A stretch of DNA of 42,478 nt from Candidatus Scybalocola faecipullorum (lineage in GTDB: Bacteria; Bacillota; Clostridia; Lachnospirales; Lachnospiraceae). The stretch covers positions 1 through 42,478 of the forward strand of contig DVJY01000052.1 in assembly GCA_018716485.1 (NCBI GenBank). Reading direction: 5' to 3'. A program made the position numbers and the translations under genes. This document shows, one piece after another, positions 7,767 through 16,273 of the stretch. The number at the start of each line of letters is the position of its first letter. The stretch's first letter is position 1. Below the pieces are notes generated by a model, which had not been told where the DNA came from, did not search any database, and worked only from the letters and a program-made list of their open reading frames with translations.

Positions 7767-9065
7767 TTATTCTGAAGCTGCCTCCGCCGCTATATCTGAC
7801 ACGGACTGCATAATCTGTTCACTTGTCTGATTATCAAAAATTGTCTGGCAGCCGGAAAGATATGTATCTGCAACCGTCTGATTGATCGCACAGTCAAGCC
7901 ATTCATGGATGCCCGGCGCGTTCAGGTTTTTCTCGATAATTTCAAGTGTTTCCGGAAGGCACTGCGCCTCATCAAGTTCTACATCTGTCGTCGGAAGGAA
8001 GCCAAGGTCGTAAACCATTTTCGACTGAACTTCATCACTTGTTAAATATTTAAGGAATGTAATTGCTTCATCCGGATGAGCCGATTCAGAGTTGACCATA
8101 AATACATCCGGCCCTCCTGTAATGTAGCCGGCCTCACCTGAAGCGCCTTCAATTTCAGGAAAATCAAAATATCCCCAATCCTCGCCAAGGGCATCTTCGT
8201 ATCCTGTCAGATTCTGAACTTCCTCATAAACCATTCCGGCTGTACCTTCTTTAACCATGGCCTGTGACATTTCCCATGTACAGGAATTAATATCCGTATT
8301 TGTATATCCCTGATCATAGAGTTCTTTCATCATATCTAATGCTTCTGCATATCCCGGATCTGAAAATTCTGTATTCTCAAGCGTATAATTTGCATTCAGC
8401 ACATCTTCCGGCACCAATTTTCCATTGAGTGTTGTCATAAAATGGCAGACAACCCAAGAATACTGATTGCCGACTGCCAACGGTGTTACGCCAATATCTT
8501 TAATCTTCTGGCATACATCAAGGAATTCATCCCATGTGGTCGGCAGTTCCGTGATTCCTGCCTGTTCAAACACGTTTTTATTATAAACAACCTCTTTTGA
8601 AGAATAATCCCAAGGGATCGCATAATAAGCGCCGTCTTTATTACAGCTTTCAAGCATTACCTGGTTGAAACTGTCTTTCCACTCAGAATCTTCATCAAGA
8701 TATTTTGTAATATCCAAGGCATTGCCTGAACGGACATACTGCATAATACGCTCGCCGCTCCATGTAAAGAAAATATCCGGCGCATCGGCACTGCCCAGAA
8801 GCACTCTTGTTTTATCTTTGATTTCTTCATCACCGTAAGCTGTCATTTCAATTTTAATATTCGGATTTGCTTCCTCGAAATCCGCAATAATTTCTTCAAA
8901 ATAAGCCATGCGCTGTTCTTCCGGGAACTTATGCACAAATTTAATAGTCACTGTACCATCAGACGAACTGCCTCCGCCGCCGCTATTGCCGCATCCGGCC
9001 AGAGCAGCTGCGCACATAACTGCACATAGTGACAATCCGCCTATTTTTTTCATCATCCGTTTCAT
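7767..9065 (-). CDS. frlO: Extracellular solute-binding lipoprotein, FrlO-like
   Basis: 432 residues from the ATG at 9065, with GGAGGAAGG upstream. The start gives a lipoprotein signal: basic MKRMMKK, a hydrophobic run, and the lipobox LAGC followed by a Gly/Ser-rich linker. The mature protein is a family 1 (MalE-like) binding protein: KFVHKFPEEQRMAYFEEII, ADAPDIFFTWSG, and GYITGGPDVFMVNSES. It would be anchored outside the membrane and hand substrate to FrlN/FrlM. The ORF extends 10 codons upstream to 9095 and would then overlap frlB, but that start lacks a good ribosome site and spoils the signal peptide. Confidence 0.88.
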   Translation of the reverse strand: MKRMMKKIGGLSLCAVMCAAALAGCGNSGGGGSSSDGTVTIKFVHKFPEEQRMAYFEEIIADFEEANPNIKIEMTAYGDEEIKDKTRVLLGSADAPDIFFTWSGERIMQYVRSGNALDITKYLDEDSEWKDSFNQVMLESCNKDGAYYAIPWDYSSKEVVYNKNVFEQAGITELPTTWDEFLDVCQKIKDIGVTPLAVGNQYSWVVCHFMTTLNGKLVPEDVLNANYTLENTEFSDPGYAEALDMMKELYDQGYTNTDINSCTWEMSQAMVKEGTAGMVYEEVQNLTGYEDALGEDWGYFDFPEIEGASGEAGYITGGPDVFMVNSESAHPDEAITFLKYLTSDEVQSKMVYDLGFLPTTDVELDEAQCLPETLEIIEKNLNAPGIHEWLDCAINQTVADTYLSGCQTIFDNQTSEQIMQSVSDIAAEAASE

Positions 9066-9091
9066 AAATCCTTCCTCCTCACTATGTATCA

Positions 9092-10096
9092 TCAATATTC
9101 AAGCCGTCTGTAATATCTGCGGATATCCAACGTATGCTTTCTGACTTCTGCAAGATTTTTATAGGCTCTGCTAAAAATATGCCACAACATCACAGGTGAG
9201 AGCAGCCAGCGGAATTCATCGCTGATGCCCGGGAATTCATAATTTTTCGTATCAAATACAAAAAGCTGATTTGTATGCTTTTGTGCAAATCGGATCACAC
9301 GTTCATCCAGCGGACGTGTCGGCCCCTCCCCCATACCGACGGCAACAAGTACATTTTTCTCAACAAGTTCTATTGTCCCATGGAAAAATTCCGCCGAATT
9401 AACAGACTTTGTTCTCAGCCACTGGCATTCCTCAAGCACGCACATTGCCATCGAATAGGTCATCCCCCATGTCATGCCGGAACCGCACCATATTTGATAT
9501 TCTTTATCTTTCTCATTAAACATTTCAGCATACTTTTTACCGTAATCGTCTGCTGCCCTGCCGACAGAAATGAATACATTCCCCAAATTTTTAAGTTCAT
9601 CTGCAAATCTCGGATAGCTGTCAAATTCCCCTTTATTGTACATAATCTTTCCAACAATAAACATGGCGCATAAATCATGCGGCTCAGCATCCCCGTATGT
9701 AACGGAATAAGTTGCCTCTTTTGCCAGTGGTGACTGATCTTCACCGCATAAAGCAATGGTTGTCACATTTCTTTCCGCCAGCCATTTTGCCACAGCAACA
9801 GTTTCTTTCGTATCTCCGGACTTTGACGTTAAAATAGCTACTGTTTTGTCTGTGATCATTGCATTTCCCGTACACATTAATTCCGCAGGGATCTCTGTAA
9901 ATACAGGAATTTTTGACATACTTTTCATCATATAACAATATGGCTCTAAAGCTGCCAGAGAACCGCCGGCAGAAGTAAACAAAATATTGTCAAATCCCTT
10001 TTCGCACACTTTATCCGCAATCTCTTCAAACTTTGTACGCAATGCATAAAGTGCGTCTGCCTTTTTAATGATTTCCTGTTCATTAAAATCAATCAT
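9092..10096 (-). CDS. frlB: SIS-domain fructosamine 6-phosphate deglycase, FrlB-like
   Basis: 334 residues from the ATG at 10096, which has GGGAGGAACAGG upstream. SIS features include LFTSAGGSLAALEPYCY and ILTSKSGDTKETVAVA, then IWCGSGMTWGMTYSMAM and the NSAEFFHGTIELVEK block. FrlB cleaves fructoselysine 6-phosphate or other fructosamine 6-phosphates to glucose 6-phosphate and the amine, in the cytoplasm. As first gene of an operon followed by frlO, N, M and D it matches the B. subtilis arrangement as I remember it. Substrate specificity is inferred. The similar gene at 3000-4013 is a paralogue. Confidence 0.85.
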   Translation of the reverse strand: MIDFNEQEIIKKADALYALRTKFEEIADKVCEKGFDNILFTSAGGSLAALEPYCYMMKSMSKIPVFTEIPAELMCTGNAMITDKTVAILTSKSGDTKETVAVAKWLAERNVTTIALCGEDQSPLAKEATYSVTYGDAEPHDLCAMFIVGKIMYNKGEFDSYPRFADELKNLGNVFISVGRAADDYGKKYAEMFNEKDKEYQIWCGSGMTWGMTYSMAMCVLEECQWLRTKSVNSAEFFHGTIELVEKNVLVAVGMGEGPTRPLDERVIRFAQKHTNQLFVFDTKNYEFPGISDEFRWLLSPVMLWHIFSRAYKNLAEVRKHTLDIRRYYRRLEY

Positions 10097-10145
10097 CACC
10101 TGTTCCTCCCTTTCTTTTACATGCATTTTTATTTGTTTTTGCATG

Positions 10146-10175
10146 TTGTATTATGTTGTCTTATGTTGTCTTATG
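10146..10175 (+). repeat. Three tandem 10-bp units, candidate operator
   Basis: Plus-strand units TTGTATTATG, TTGTCTTATG and TTGTCTTATG follow each other without gaps. They cover roughly the start of the frl transcript, just downstream of its -10 box, which suits a repressor or roadblock site. One-turn spacing puts all units on one helix face. The unit recurs at 4043-4062, inverted relative to operon direction. Confidence 0.6.
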
Positions 10176-10180
10176 CTATT

Positions 10181-10209
10181 ATTATAAGTATCATCACTTT
10201 AATTGTAAA
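10181..10209 (-). promoter_or_regulatory. Main promoter of the frl-type operon
   Basis: Near-consensus sigma-A promoter on the minus strand: TTTACA (10209-10204), 17-bp spacer, TATAAT (10186-10181). Transcription would start near 10174, inside the tandem repeats, giving a leader of about 78 bases before frlB. Confidence 0.8.
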
Positions 10210-10297
10210 TAGGTAAATTAACAAAATATCTTCTCTTTAAATTAGTTATTATGCACAACCAACAGTGCTTGAAATACTTTTTATTTATATTATTTCA

Positions 10298-10338
10298 TAG
10301 ACTTTTTTATGTAGTTGTTATATAATGTTATATATAAC
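10298..10338 (+). promoter_or_regulatory. Promoter and palindrome of the GntR gene
   Basis: TAGACT (10298-10303), 17-bp spacer and TATAAT (10321-10326) form a plausible promoter. Directly downstream is the perfect 12-bp palindrome GTTATATATAAC (10327-10338), an AT-rich dyad of the sort GntR/HutC regulators often bind, so autoregulation is likely but not shown. Confidence 0.55.
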
Positions 10339-10364
10339 TTTATAATTCATAAGGGAGAATGCGT

Positions 10365-11078
10365 ATGATAAATACAATTAATCCAAAAAGTGTTGTTCCT
10401 TTATACAAGCAGATTGCAAACCTATTAGCACAGGATATTAAAGACGGAAAATATACTGCGGGAGACAAGCTGCCTTCAGAATTAATGCTAAAAGACTTGT
10501 TCGGTGTCAGCCGTATTACAATACGCGCAGCGATCGCCGAACTTATTGACGAGGGGCTTCTTGTCCGATCTCAGGGTAAAGGGACTTTTATCGCCCAGCA
10601 AAAATCTATGCTGTCTGCCAATGACCACCCGGGATTTACCGAGTCCTGCCGTCTCGCCGGGAGAAGCGCGTCAACACAGCTGCTTTCCATCGATTATACA
10701 TACCCTTCACCGGGAGAATGCCAGTTTCTTCAGCTCAAAGAGACCGAAAAAATTATTATGACTAAACGACTGCGGTTTATAGAAAATTATCCGACTGTCA
10801 TTGAGACGAATCATTATATACCGGATTTTTCATTTTTATTTAATGAAGATTTAAATGGCTCTTTATTTGCGATTCTTGCCAAATATGATATTTATGTTAA
10901 AGACAGCATAAGAACTTTAGAAATATGCAGCGCAACACGCGCTGAAGCAGATATGCTTGAAATAAAAAATAATACGCCTCTGCTTTTATTTAAAGACAAA
11001 CAGTCCGATCAAAACGGCCGACCAATCTTCATATCAAAGCAGCTCTATACTACCGAAAGAATGGCCTTTTATTTATAG
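10365..11078 (+). CDS. frlR: GntR/HutC-family regulator with UTRA domain
   Basis: 237 residues from the second ATG (10365). AAGGGAGA at 10351-10358 sits at proper distance from it, but only a base from the ATG at 10359. The N-terminal winged helix includes VPLYKQIANLLAQDI and the recognition region FGVSRITIRAAIAELIDEGL, then GKGTFIA. Residues 90-237 fit the UTRA ligand-binding domain (TKRLRFIENYPTVIETNHYI). Family members sense sugar phosphates or amino acid derivatives. Its divergent position next to the frl operon and the candidate operators suggest it represses that operon until a phosphorylated fructosamine is present. The frlR name is by synteny. Confidence 0.8.
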   Translation: MINTINPKSVVPLYKQIANLLAQDIKDGKYTAGDKLPSELMLKDLFGVSRITIRAAIAELIDEGLLVRSQGKGTFIAQQKSMLSANDHPGFTESCRLAGRSASTQLLSIDYTYPSPGECQFLQLKETEKIIMTKRLRFIENYPTVIETNHYIPDFSFLFNEDLNGSLFAILAKYDIYVKDSIRTLEICSATRAEADMLEIKNNTPLLLFKDKQSDQNGRPIFISKQLYTTERMAFYL

Positions 11079-11110
11079 AAAACAGCGTGTCGAATAAGAC
11101 ACGCTGTTTT
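11079..11110. terminator. Bidirectional intrinsic terminator
   Basis: Perfect 13-bp stem AAAACAGCGTGTC/GACACGCTGTTTT around the loop GAATAA, with A- and T-tracts at the two bases. It lies between the convergent GntR and GH30 genes and should end both transcripts. A smaller CGAC-TTTT-GTCG hairpin followed by T6 lies just after it. Confidence 0.88.
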
Positions 11111-11150
11111 CACAGACCGACTTTTGTCGTTTTTTCTTTTCTTCATTACT

Positions 11151-12491
11151 TTACATCAGTTCCGCAGCCGCAATGCTCCCTGCTCTGCTGATAACTTTCA
11201 CAACTTTTCCGTTCAGTCTGAAATTGACAGGATAATCCTTTTCTGTACAGTTTAATAAAATCACGATAATTTCCCCTTGCGGTGTTTTATACGCTGACAT
11301 TTCAATATCGCCTGTATATTTTGAAAATGCAATGCGGACGCTTCCCGGCACAATATAATGAGAAAACATATAAAAAAATGTCTGGGTTGTTTGTCTCATC
11401 AGTTTCTTTGTCTTCCGGTCATATAAAAACGGCGCATGGCAGAAATTGCCCACATGATTCGGTCCGCCTTCTTCATCAAGAAGAATATTCCAATCGTGAA
11501 ATGCTGTCATGCCATGATTCAGATCGCCGATCACTTCATGGGCCAGTCTGAAACCCTGCCGGCCGGCCATATTTTTATCGAATTTTGTATATTCAAGACA
11601 GCTTTCCGACAAAAGCAGCTGCTTGCCCGGGAATTTCTCCCTTACAAGGTCAAGTGCTTCAAAATGATCTCCGCTGTACCAGTGGAAGGCAATGCCTGCC
11701 ACCATCGGGTCAGTGGTTTCATCAATAATGTCTCTGGCCCGTTCAAAAACACGTTCTTTATTATGATCCCATATGAAAATCTTTACATGATCCAAGCCTT
11801 TTTCCTTTAATGTCGGATACATAAAGTCTCTTAAAAATTCTTTTTCTTCCTCAGCCGAGTACACACAGGAATCCCATGTCTGAACAGCCTTCGGTTCATT
11901 CTGGAGGGAAATTCTTGAAACTTTAAAACCTCTGTTCTCAAATTCTGTAATATAGCGGCAAATATATTCTGCCCACCATTTTCTGTATTCTTTTTTCAAT
12001 TTTCCGCCATGGCAGCGTTCACCGTTTGTTTTCATAAATTCCGGCGGAGACCATGGAGACAGCATCAGTGTCAGCGGTTTTCCTGCCGCCGCTGCCGCAT
12101 CTTTAAGCATCGGCATAATATATTTTTCTGTCCGCTCAAAAGAAAAACTTTTCATTTCCCGATCATTTTCATCAGACACGGCTTCATACAGCCCTGTGGA
12201 AAAATCACAGCTGTCCATATGAATTCTGACAAGTGTATAATTCATTTTCTCTGGATTAAAATATGTGTCAATGACTTCCTTTTTCTGAATTTCATTCATC
12301 TGAGCATAGACATATCCCGCCGCATCTGTAATGGCGCCGCCAAAGCCTTCAAAAGTTTCATAAGCCATTTCCGGATAAAGATTAATAACTTCATTTTCCT
12401 CGCCGGCAATATCTTCCGCAAATAATGCCTGCTCGTCGATTATATTTTCATCACCGTCTTTAAAAACGGCTGTGTGCATTGATATTTCCAT
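11151..12491 (-). CDS. GH30 family glycoside hydrolase (glucosylceramidase-like)
   Basis: 446 residues from the ATG at 12491, with GAGGAAAGG upstream. GH30 hallmarks are FEGFGGAITDAA near the N-terminus, MLSPWSPPEFMK, the acid/base Glu in SRISLQNEP, the FHWYSGDHFEAL segment and the nucleophile Glu in LLLSESCLEY, followed by a small C-terminal beta domain. Family enzymes hydrolyse beta-glucosidic, beta-1,6-glucan or xylosidic links. There is no signal peptide, so it should act in the cytoplasm. It is last in the GH65-spmA-spmB-GH30 group. The longer ORF reading to 12587 would overlap spmB and is unlikely. Confidence 0.85.
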   Translation of the reverse strand: MEISMHTAVFKDGDENIIDEQALFAEDIAGEENEVINLYPEMAYETFEGFGGAITDAAGYVYAQMNEIQKKEVIDTYFNPEKMNYTLVRIHMDSCDFSTGLYEAVSDENDREMKSFSFERTEKYIMPMLKDAAAAAGKPLTLMLSPWSPPEFMKTNGERCHGGKLKKEYRKWWAEYICRYITEFENRGFKVSRISLQNEPKAVQTWDSCVYSAEEEKEFLRDFMYPTLKEKGLDHVKIFIWDHNKERVFERARDIIDETTDPMVAGIAFHWYSGDHFEALDLVREKFPGKQLLLSESCLEYTKFDKNMAGRQGFRLAHEVIGDLNHGMTAFHDWNILLDEEGGPNHVGNFCHAPFLYDRKTKKLMRQTTQTFFYMFSHYIVPGSVRIAFSKYTGDIEMSAYKTPQGEIIVILLNCTEKDYPVNFRLNGKVVKVISRAGSIAAAELM

Positions 12492-12508
12492 ATCTTGATA
12501 CCTTTCCT

Positions 12509-13039
12509 CTATAAAATATATCCTGTCAGCAAAAAGCTTGCCCCGATCCCCGCACCGGTGGCAACCAGTGCGCCAGCCAATGTCCACCTTGTCTTTTTCA
12601 CTTTAGCAGCCAGAAAATACACTGACATTGTATAAAAAATGGTTTCCGTACTGGACAGCATCAGAGAGGAAAACAGGCCTGAAAACGAATCCGTCCCATA
12701 CCTCTCGTAGACATCGATCAAAAGTCCAGTCGATGCCGATGAAGAAAACATTTTGACAATGGCCAGTGTAAACACTTCCGCTGCAATGTGCAGACGATCC
12801 AGCACCGGCGCCATCCACTGTCCGATCAGTTCAAAAAAGGATGATGCCCTTAAAACACCGACGGCCACGATCAATCCGATCAGTGTCGGCATAATATCTA
12901 TCACAATTTTCAGGCCGTCTTTGGCGCCTTCAACAAATGTATCATACACATGGACTTTTTGGCATAATCCGTAAATTATCATAAACACGATAATCGCCGG
13001 AAGTATCGCTGATGAAATGAATGATACGATGTGTCCCAT
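12509..13039 (-). CDS. spmB: Spore maturation protein B (nucleoside recognition/Gate domain)
   Basis: 176 residues, close to the 178 of B. subtilis SpmB. Several membrane helices are visible (ILPAIIVFMIIYGL, IMPTLIGLIVAVGVLRAS) with the conserved FSSASTGLLIDVYERYGTDS region and LMLSSTETIFYTMSVYF. SpmB acts with SpmA in spore core dehydration in Bacillus. It starts 4 bp after spmA ends. Here the pair sits between two carbohydrate enzymes rather than with dacB, so a non-sporulation role of the Gate domain pair is possible. Confidence 0.85.
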   Translation of the reverse strand: MGHIVSFISSAILPAIIVFMIIYGLCQKVHVYDTFVEGAKDGLKIVIDIMPTLIGLIVAVGVLRASSFFELIGQWMAPVLDRLHIAAEVFTLAIVKMFSSSASTGLLIDVYERYGTDSFSGLFSSLMLSSTETIFYTMSVYFLAAKVKKTRWTLAGALVATGAGIGASFLLTGYIL

Positions 13040-13043
13040 CTCA

Positions 13044-13679
13044 TCACCGTCCCATCCGGCGCCTTAACCGCCGACGGTCTCTTGCAGACATGATAAGACA
13101 AAATACAGCGCCCGCTGCCGTAGAAACCATTGTCGCCGCAATCGCCGGCCCGGTGATCAGTGTCGGATTACTGCTGCCGTACTGGCTTCTGTAAGCAATA
13201 ATACTCACAGGAATCAGCTGCAGCGATGATATGTTCATCACAAGAAATGTACACATCTCGCTGCTAGCTGTGCCTTTTTCAAAATGCGGCCGATGCTGTT
13301 TCGCTTTTTCTTCTTCCACACTGCCAAGCGCCTTCATTGCCTCCAATCCGGCAGGCGTCGCCGCCCATCCGAGGCCGAGAATGTTGGCCACAAAATTTGT
13401 CGATATGTACGCCCCCGCGGGATGATCCGGTTCGATTTCAGGAAACAGCCAATGAATCACCGGCCGCAGCCAGTGCGCCATTTTCTCAAGGAGTCCGGCT
13501 TTGCGGGCAATTTTTAAAACACCGGTCCACACAGCCATAATACCCAGCATTGTCAGACACAGATCGACCGCTTCTTTTGAAGCCTCCACAAAACCTTCTG
13601 AAACTTCTGCCATACGTCCTGTGCACATACCGGTAACAACGCCGATCAGAATCATGGCTGCCCATAAATAATTTAACAT
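13044..13679 (-). CDS. spmA: Spore maturation protein A (nucleoside recognition/Gate domain)
   Basis: 211 residues from the ATG at 13679, which has TGGGAG upstream; the frame is open four codons further. The sequence MLNYLWAAMILIGVVTGMCTG, the Gate region LCLTMLGIMAVWTGVLKIA, the conserved YISTNFVANILGLGWAATPA and EMCTFLVMNISSLQLIPVS match SpmA. It forms a membrane complex with SpmB. It lies 58 bp downstream of the GH65 gene on the same strand with no terminator seen between, so co-transcription is likely. Confidence 0.87.
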   Translation of the reverse strand: MLNYLWAAMILIGVVTGMCTGRMAEVSEGFVEASKEAVDLCLTMLGIMAVWTGVLKIARKAGLLEKMAHWLRPVIHWLFPEIEPDHPAGAYISTNFVANILGLGWAATPAGLEAMKALGSVEEEKAKQHRPHFEKGTASSEMCTFLVMNISSLQLIPVSIIAYRSQYGSSNPTLITGPAIAATMVSTAAGAVFCLIMSARDRRRLRRRMGR

Positions 13680-13737
13680 ACAATCTCCCAATGGCTTTTA
13701 TTGGTTAATGTATGCATCAGACCTGACGGATATGTCC

Positions 13738-16050
13738 TTAAACGGTAATCTGCTTGTCACCGATATAAAGATTCACCGGATGGCGTCCTGTCATATTTTC
13801 CACAACAATTTTCTGGATGTCTTCATCCCATGATTCTGTCACTTTCAGTGTCTCACCCTGATACTGGATCGTAAAACTGAGTGATTTCCAATTTTTCGGA
13901 AGCTTTGGTGTAATACGCAGGCCGTGATCTGAAAGGCGCAGGCCGCCAAATCCCATAACAACGCACTGCCAAATGCCGCCCATGGCCGCTGTGTGGATTC
14001 CGGCATCACTGGTGGTCATAATCTCGCCCATGTCGATTTCCCATGATTTTTTAAAGAGCGGGTATGCCATCGGATCCGATATGTCACTTGCCAAAACACA
14101 GTGGGTACAATAACTGAGCGAAGAATCATGGGTTGTTTTCGGCTCATAATATTCCCAGCATGCCTTCTTAATATCATACGGGAACAGATCATCAAGCATA
14201 AACAGGAGGATCAGCAGGTCGGCCTGTTTCGTAACCTGAATCTTACTCAGCTGAGTCTGATTATAATCGAGTAAAATCGTATCTACCTTTGTCTGTTTTT
14301 TATATTTTGTCAGATCAATCTGCGGATATGAAAGATAATCTCTGTCCTGTCCGATGACACCGTCTTCCCGCGGCTGATTCAGGAAAATAAGCGGTATTTG
14401 TTTTTCCCAAAGCGGTATATATTTCTCCAATGCCAGCGTATCTTTAAATTTTTCATACACTTCCGGTTTTTTGCAGCATTCCAGCGCTTTTTTCATATTC
14501 CAGCGTGCCAGATAGTTGGTCAGAGAATTGTCATTGCAGTGTTCTTTATATTCATCAGCACCAATGACATCATTAATATGATACATCTGATCTTCGTCAG
14601 ACCATTCCAGACGGCTGCTCCAAAATCTTGCCGCATCAAGAATAATCTCGTAACCGTATTTATCCATAAAATCCTGATCGCCAGTCGTCAAATAATACTG
14701 CCATACGCCATAGGCTACATCGGCTGTAATATGCTGCTCGATCAGTCCTGACCATACTTTTGTCGGCCGTCCTGTCACAACATCAGCGCCCACATAAAGC
14801 GGCGTCACATCTCCATCCTCGATCCAAGCGCTTTCCCACGGGAACATAGCGCCGTCAAAATGATTCTCTTTGGCCTTTCTGCGCGCTCCCGGCAATGTGA
14901 GATAACGGTATTCTTCCAGCTTTCTGGCTGTCTGCGGCGCCGTGAAACTGTAGTAAGGAAGCAGGAATATCTCCGTATCCCAGAAACAGTGTCCCTTATA
15001 ACCTTCGCCGGATAAGCCTTTGGCTCCGATATTCATACGGTGGTCATGTGCCGGAACAATAATTCTTAAATGGTACTGGGCAAAATCCATGGCAAGCGCA
15101 TCCAGAGGATTGTCACTCTCGATTTCAATCGGAGCCGCATCCCAAACCTGATCTTTCCACGCCTGAACACTTTCATCAAACAGTGCATCAAATCCGATTT
15201 TTTCTGTCTCTTTCAGCGCCTCAAGACTCACTTCCTTGATCTGATCTTCTGCAGGCGCGTCAAAATCTCTCGTCGTATAGACATTGCACAGCTTCATCAA
15301 ATGGACTGTCTCGTCCCGTTTAATTGTCCCTGTAATTTTTTCAATGATCTGACGTCTCGGCATCTGCAGACTTCTCTTAAAACTGCTGCCTGAAGCATCT
15401 GAAGCCTTTGAGACTTCATGCACCGCATTATGTACAAACGTAATGCCGCTTTCAATGGTCGTCTGCACAAGCTGCAAATATTTTTTGTCATAATATCTTT
15501 TATCGCCGTCCGAAAAATGCTGAGTCCCTGAATTTGTCATACGGCCGTTAATACCGCTCTCGACGGTCACTTCTGCTTCGTCTATGTCCTTGCCGCCTTC
15601 CAGACGAATATCTACTGTTATTCCATACACATGAAGCCGCTTAAGGCTGACAAAGCGTTTAAAAGTCATCGCATACCGGACGCCCTTCGGACTTTCCCAT
15701 AAAATTTCACGTTTTAACATACCGGTTTTTAAATCAATCTCCCGGCTATAATGTAATATCGTTCCAGTTTCAAGAGAGAAACGTTCTCCGTTCAGGTCAA
15801 TTTCCATCTGCGTACAGTCCGCCGCATTTGGAAGTTCGGAAACTTCCGCCATATCGAAACGGTTAAACGTTCCGGCCACAAAAAGTCCCCTCGTTGTCTG
15901 CGAATAATTTTCTTCTGCCGCGGCACGAAGACCAAGATATCCGTTGCCCTGACTCATCACTGCCTCGCATTTTCCGCAAAAACGAGGATCAAATCCGTTT
16001 TCCCCCAAAATATGCTTGTCGGCTTTTGTATAATCCATATAAGTTATCAT
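13738..16050 (-). CDS. GH65 family glycoside phosphorylase
   Basis: 770 residues, the usual GH65 length. The N-terminal beta-sandwich begins with VMSQGNGYLGLRA. The catalytic (alpha/alpha)6 barrel has IGAKGLSGEGYKGHCFWDTE, the acid Glu in DVIGADEYKEHCNDN, and the phosphate-binding KQADLL. GH65 phosphorylases split alpha-linked glucose disaccharides such as maltose, trehalose, kojibiose or nigerose into beta-glucose 1-phosphate and a sugar. The exact linkage cannot be read here. No beta-phosphoglucomutase gene lies beside it, which is unusual. It is first in the group with spmA, spmB and GH30 and has a good promoter upstream. Confidence 0.9.
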   Translation of the reverse strand: MITYMDYTKADKHILGENGFDPRFCGKCEAVMSQGNGYLGLRAAAEENYSQTTRGLFVAGTFNRFDMAEVSELPNAADCTQMEIDLNGERFSLETGTILHYSREIDLKTGMLKREILWESPKGVRYAMTFKRFVSLKRLHVYGITVDIRLEGGKDIDEAEVTVESGINGRMTNSGTQHFSDGDKRYYDKKYLQLVQTTIESGITFVHNAVHEVSKASDASGSSFKRSLQMPRRQIIEKITGTIKRDETVHLMKLCNVYTTRDFDAPAEDQIKEVSLEALKETEKIGFDALFDESVQAWKDQVWDAAPIEIESDNPLDALAMDFAQYHLRIIVPAHDHRMNIGAKGLSGEGYKGHCFWDTEIFLLPYYSFTAPQTARKLEEYRYLTLPGARRKAKENHFDGAMFPWESAWIEDGDVTPLYVGADVVTGRPTKVWSGLIEQHITADVAYGVWQYYLTTGDQDFMDKYGYEIILDAARFWSSRLEWSDEDQMYHINDVIGADEYKEHCNDNSLTNYLARWNMKKALECCKKPEVYEKFKDTLALEKYIPLWEKQIPLIFLNQPREDGVIGQDRDYLSYPQIDLTKYKKQTKVDTILLDYNQTQLSKIQVTKQADLLILLFMLDDLFPYDIKKACWEYYEPKTTHDSSLSYCTHCVLASDISDPMAYPLFKKSWEIDMGEIMTTSDAGIHTAAMGGIWQCVVMGFGGLRLSDHGLRITPKLPKNWKSLSFTIQYQGETLKVTESWDEDIQKIVVENMTGRHPVNLYIGDKQITV

Positions 16051-16085
16051 ACACCTCTGCTCCTTTGCCTCTTTTTCTTTACTTC

Positions 16086-16113
16086 ATTATACCTGACTGC
16101 TAAAAAATGTCCA
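16086..16113 (-). promoter_or_regulatory. Promoter of the GH65-spmAB-GH30 group
   Basis: Minus-strand TGGACA (16113-16108), 16-bp spacer and TATAAT (16091-16086), about 36 bp before the GH65 start codon. GGAGCAGAGGT provides the ribosome site. Confidence 0.65.
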
Positions 16114-16222
16114 TGCTCACCGGCAATAATTTAAATATTTCTTAAAATTGCGCAAAGAACATAGATTTCACAGTCGGAATGCGTTATGATAAATGTATAT
16201 AAGCTTCCAATTCTACCATTAT

Positions 16223-16241
16223 TGACGCAGCAAGTGCGTCA
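16223..16241 (+). promoter_or_regulatory. Leader hairpin before the cytidylate-kinase-like gene
   Basis: Perfect 7-bp stem TGACGCA/TGCGTCA with loop GCAAG directly before the ribosome site AGGAAAGAGG. It has no T-run and may tune translation or mRNA stability. Confidence 0.4.
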
Positions 16242-16273
16242 GGAAAGAGGAAAAGATGAAAGGGGAGGGTTTC

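Noticed and set aside
12492-12587. Longer GH30 start at 12587
   Set aside because: It would overlap spmB by about 80 bp, and the added residues are Cys/Arg-rich and unrelated to GH30.
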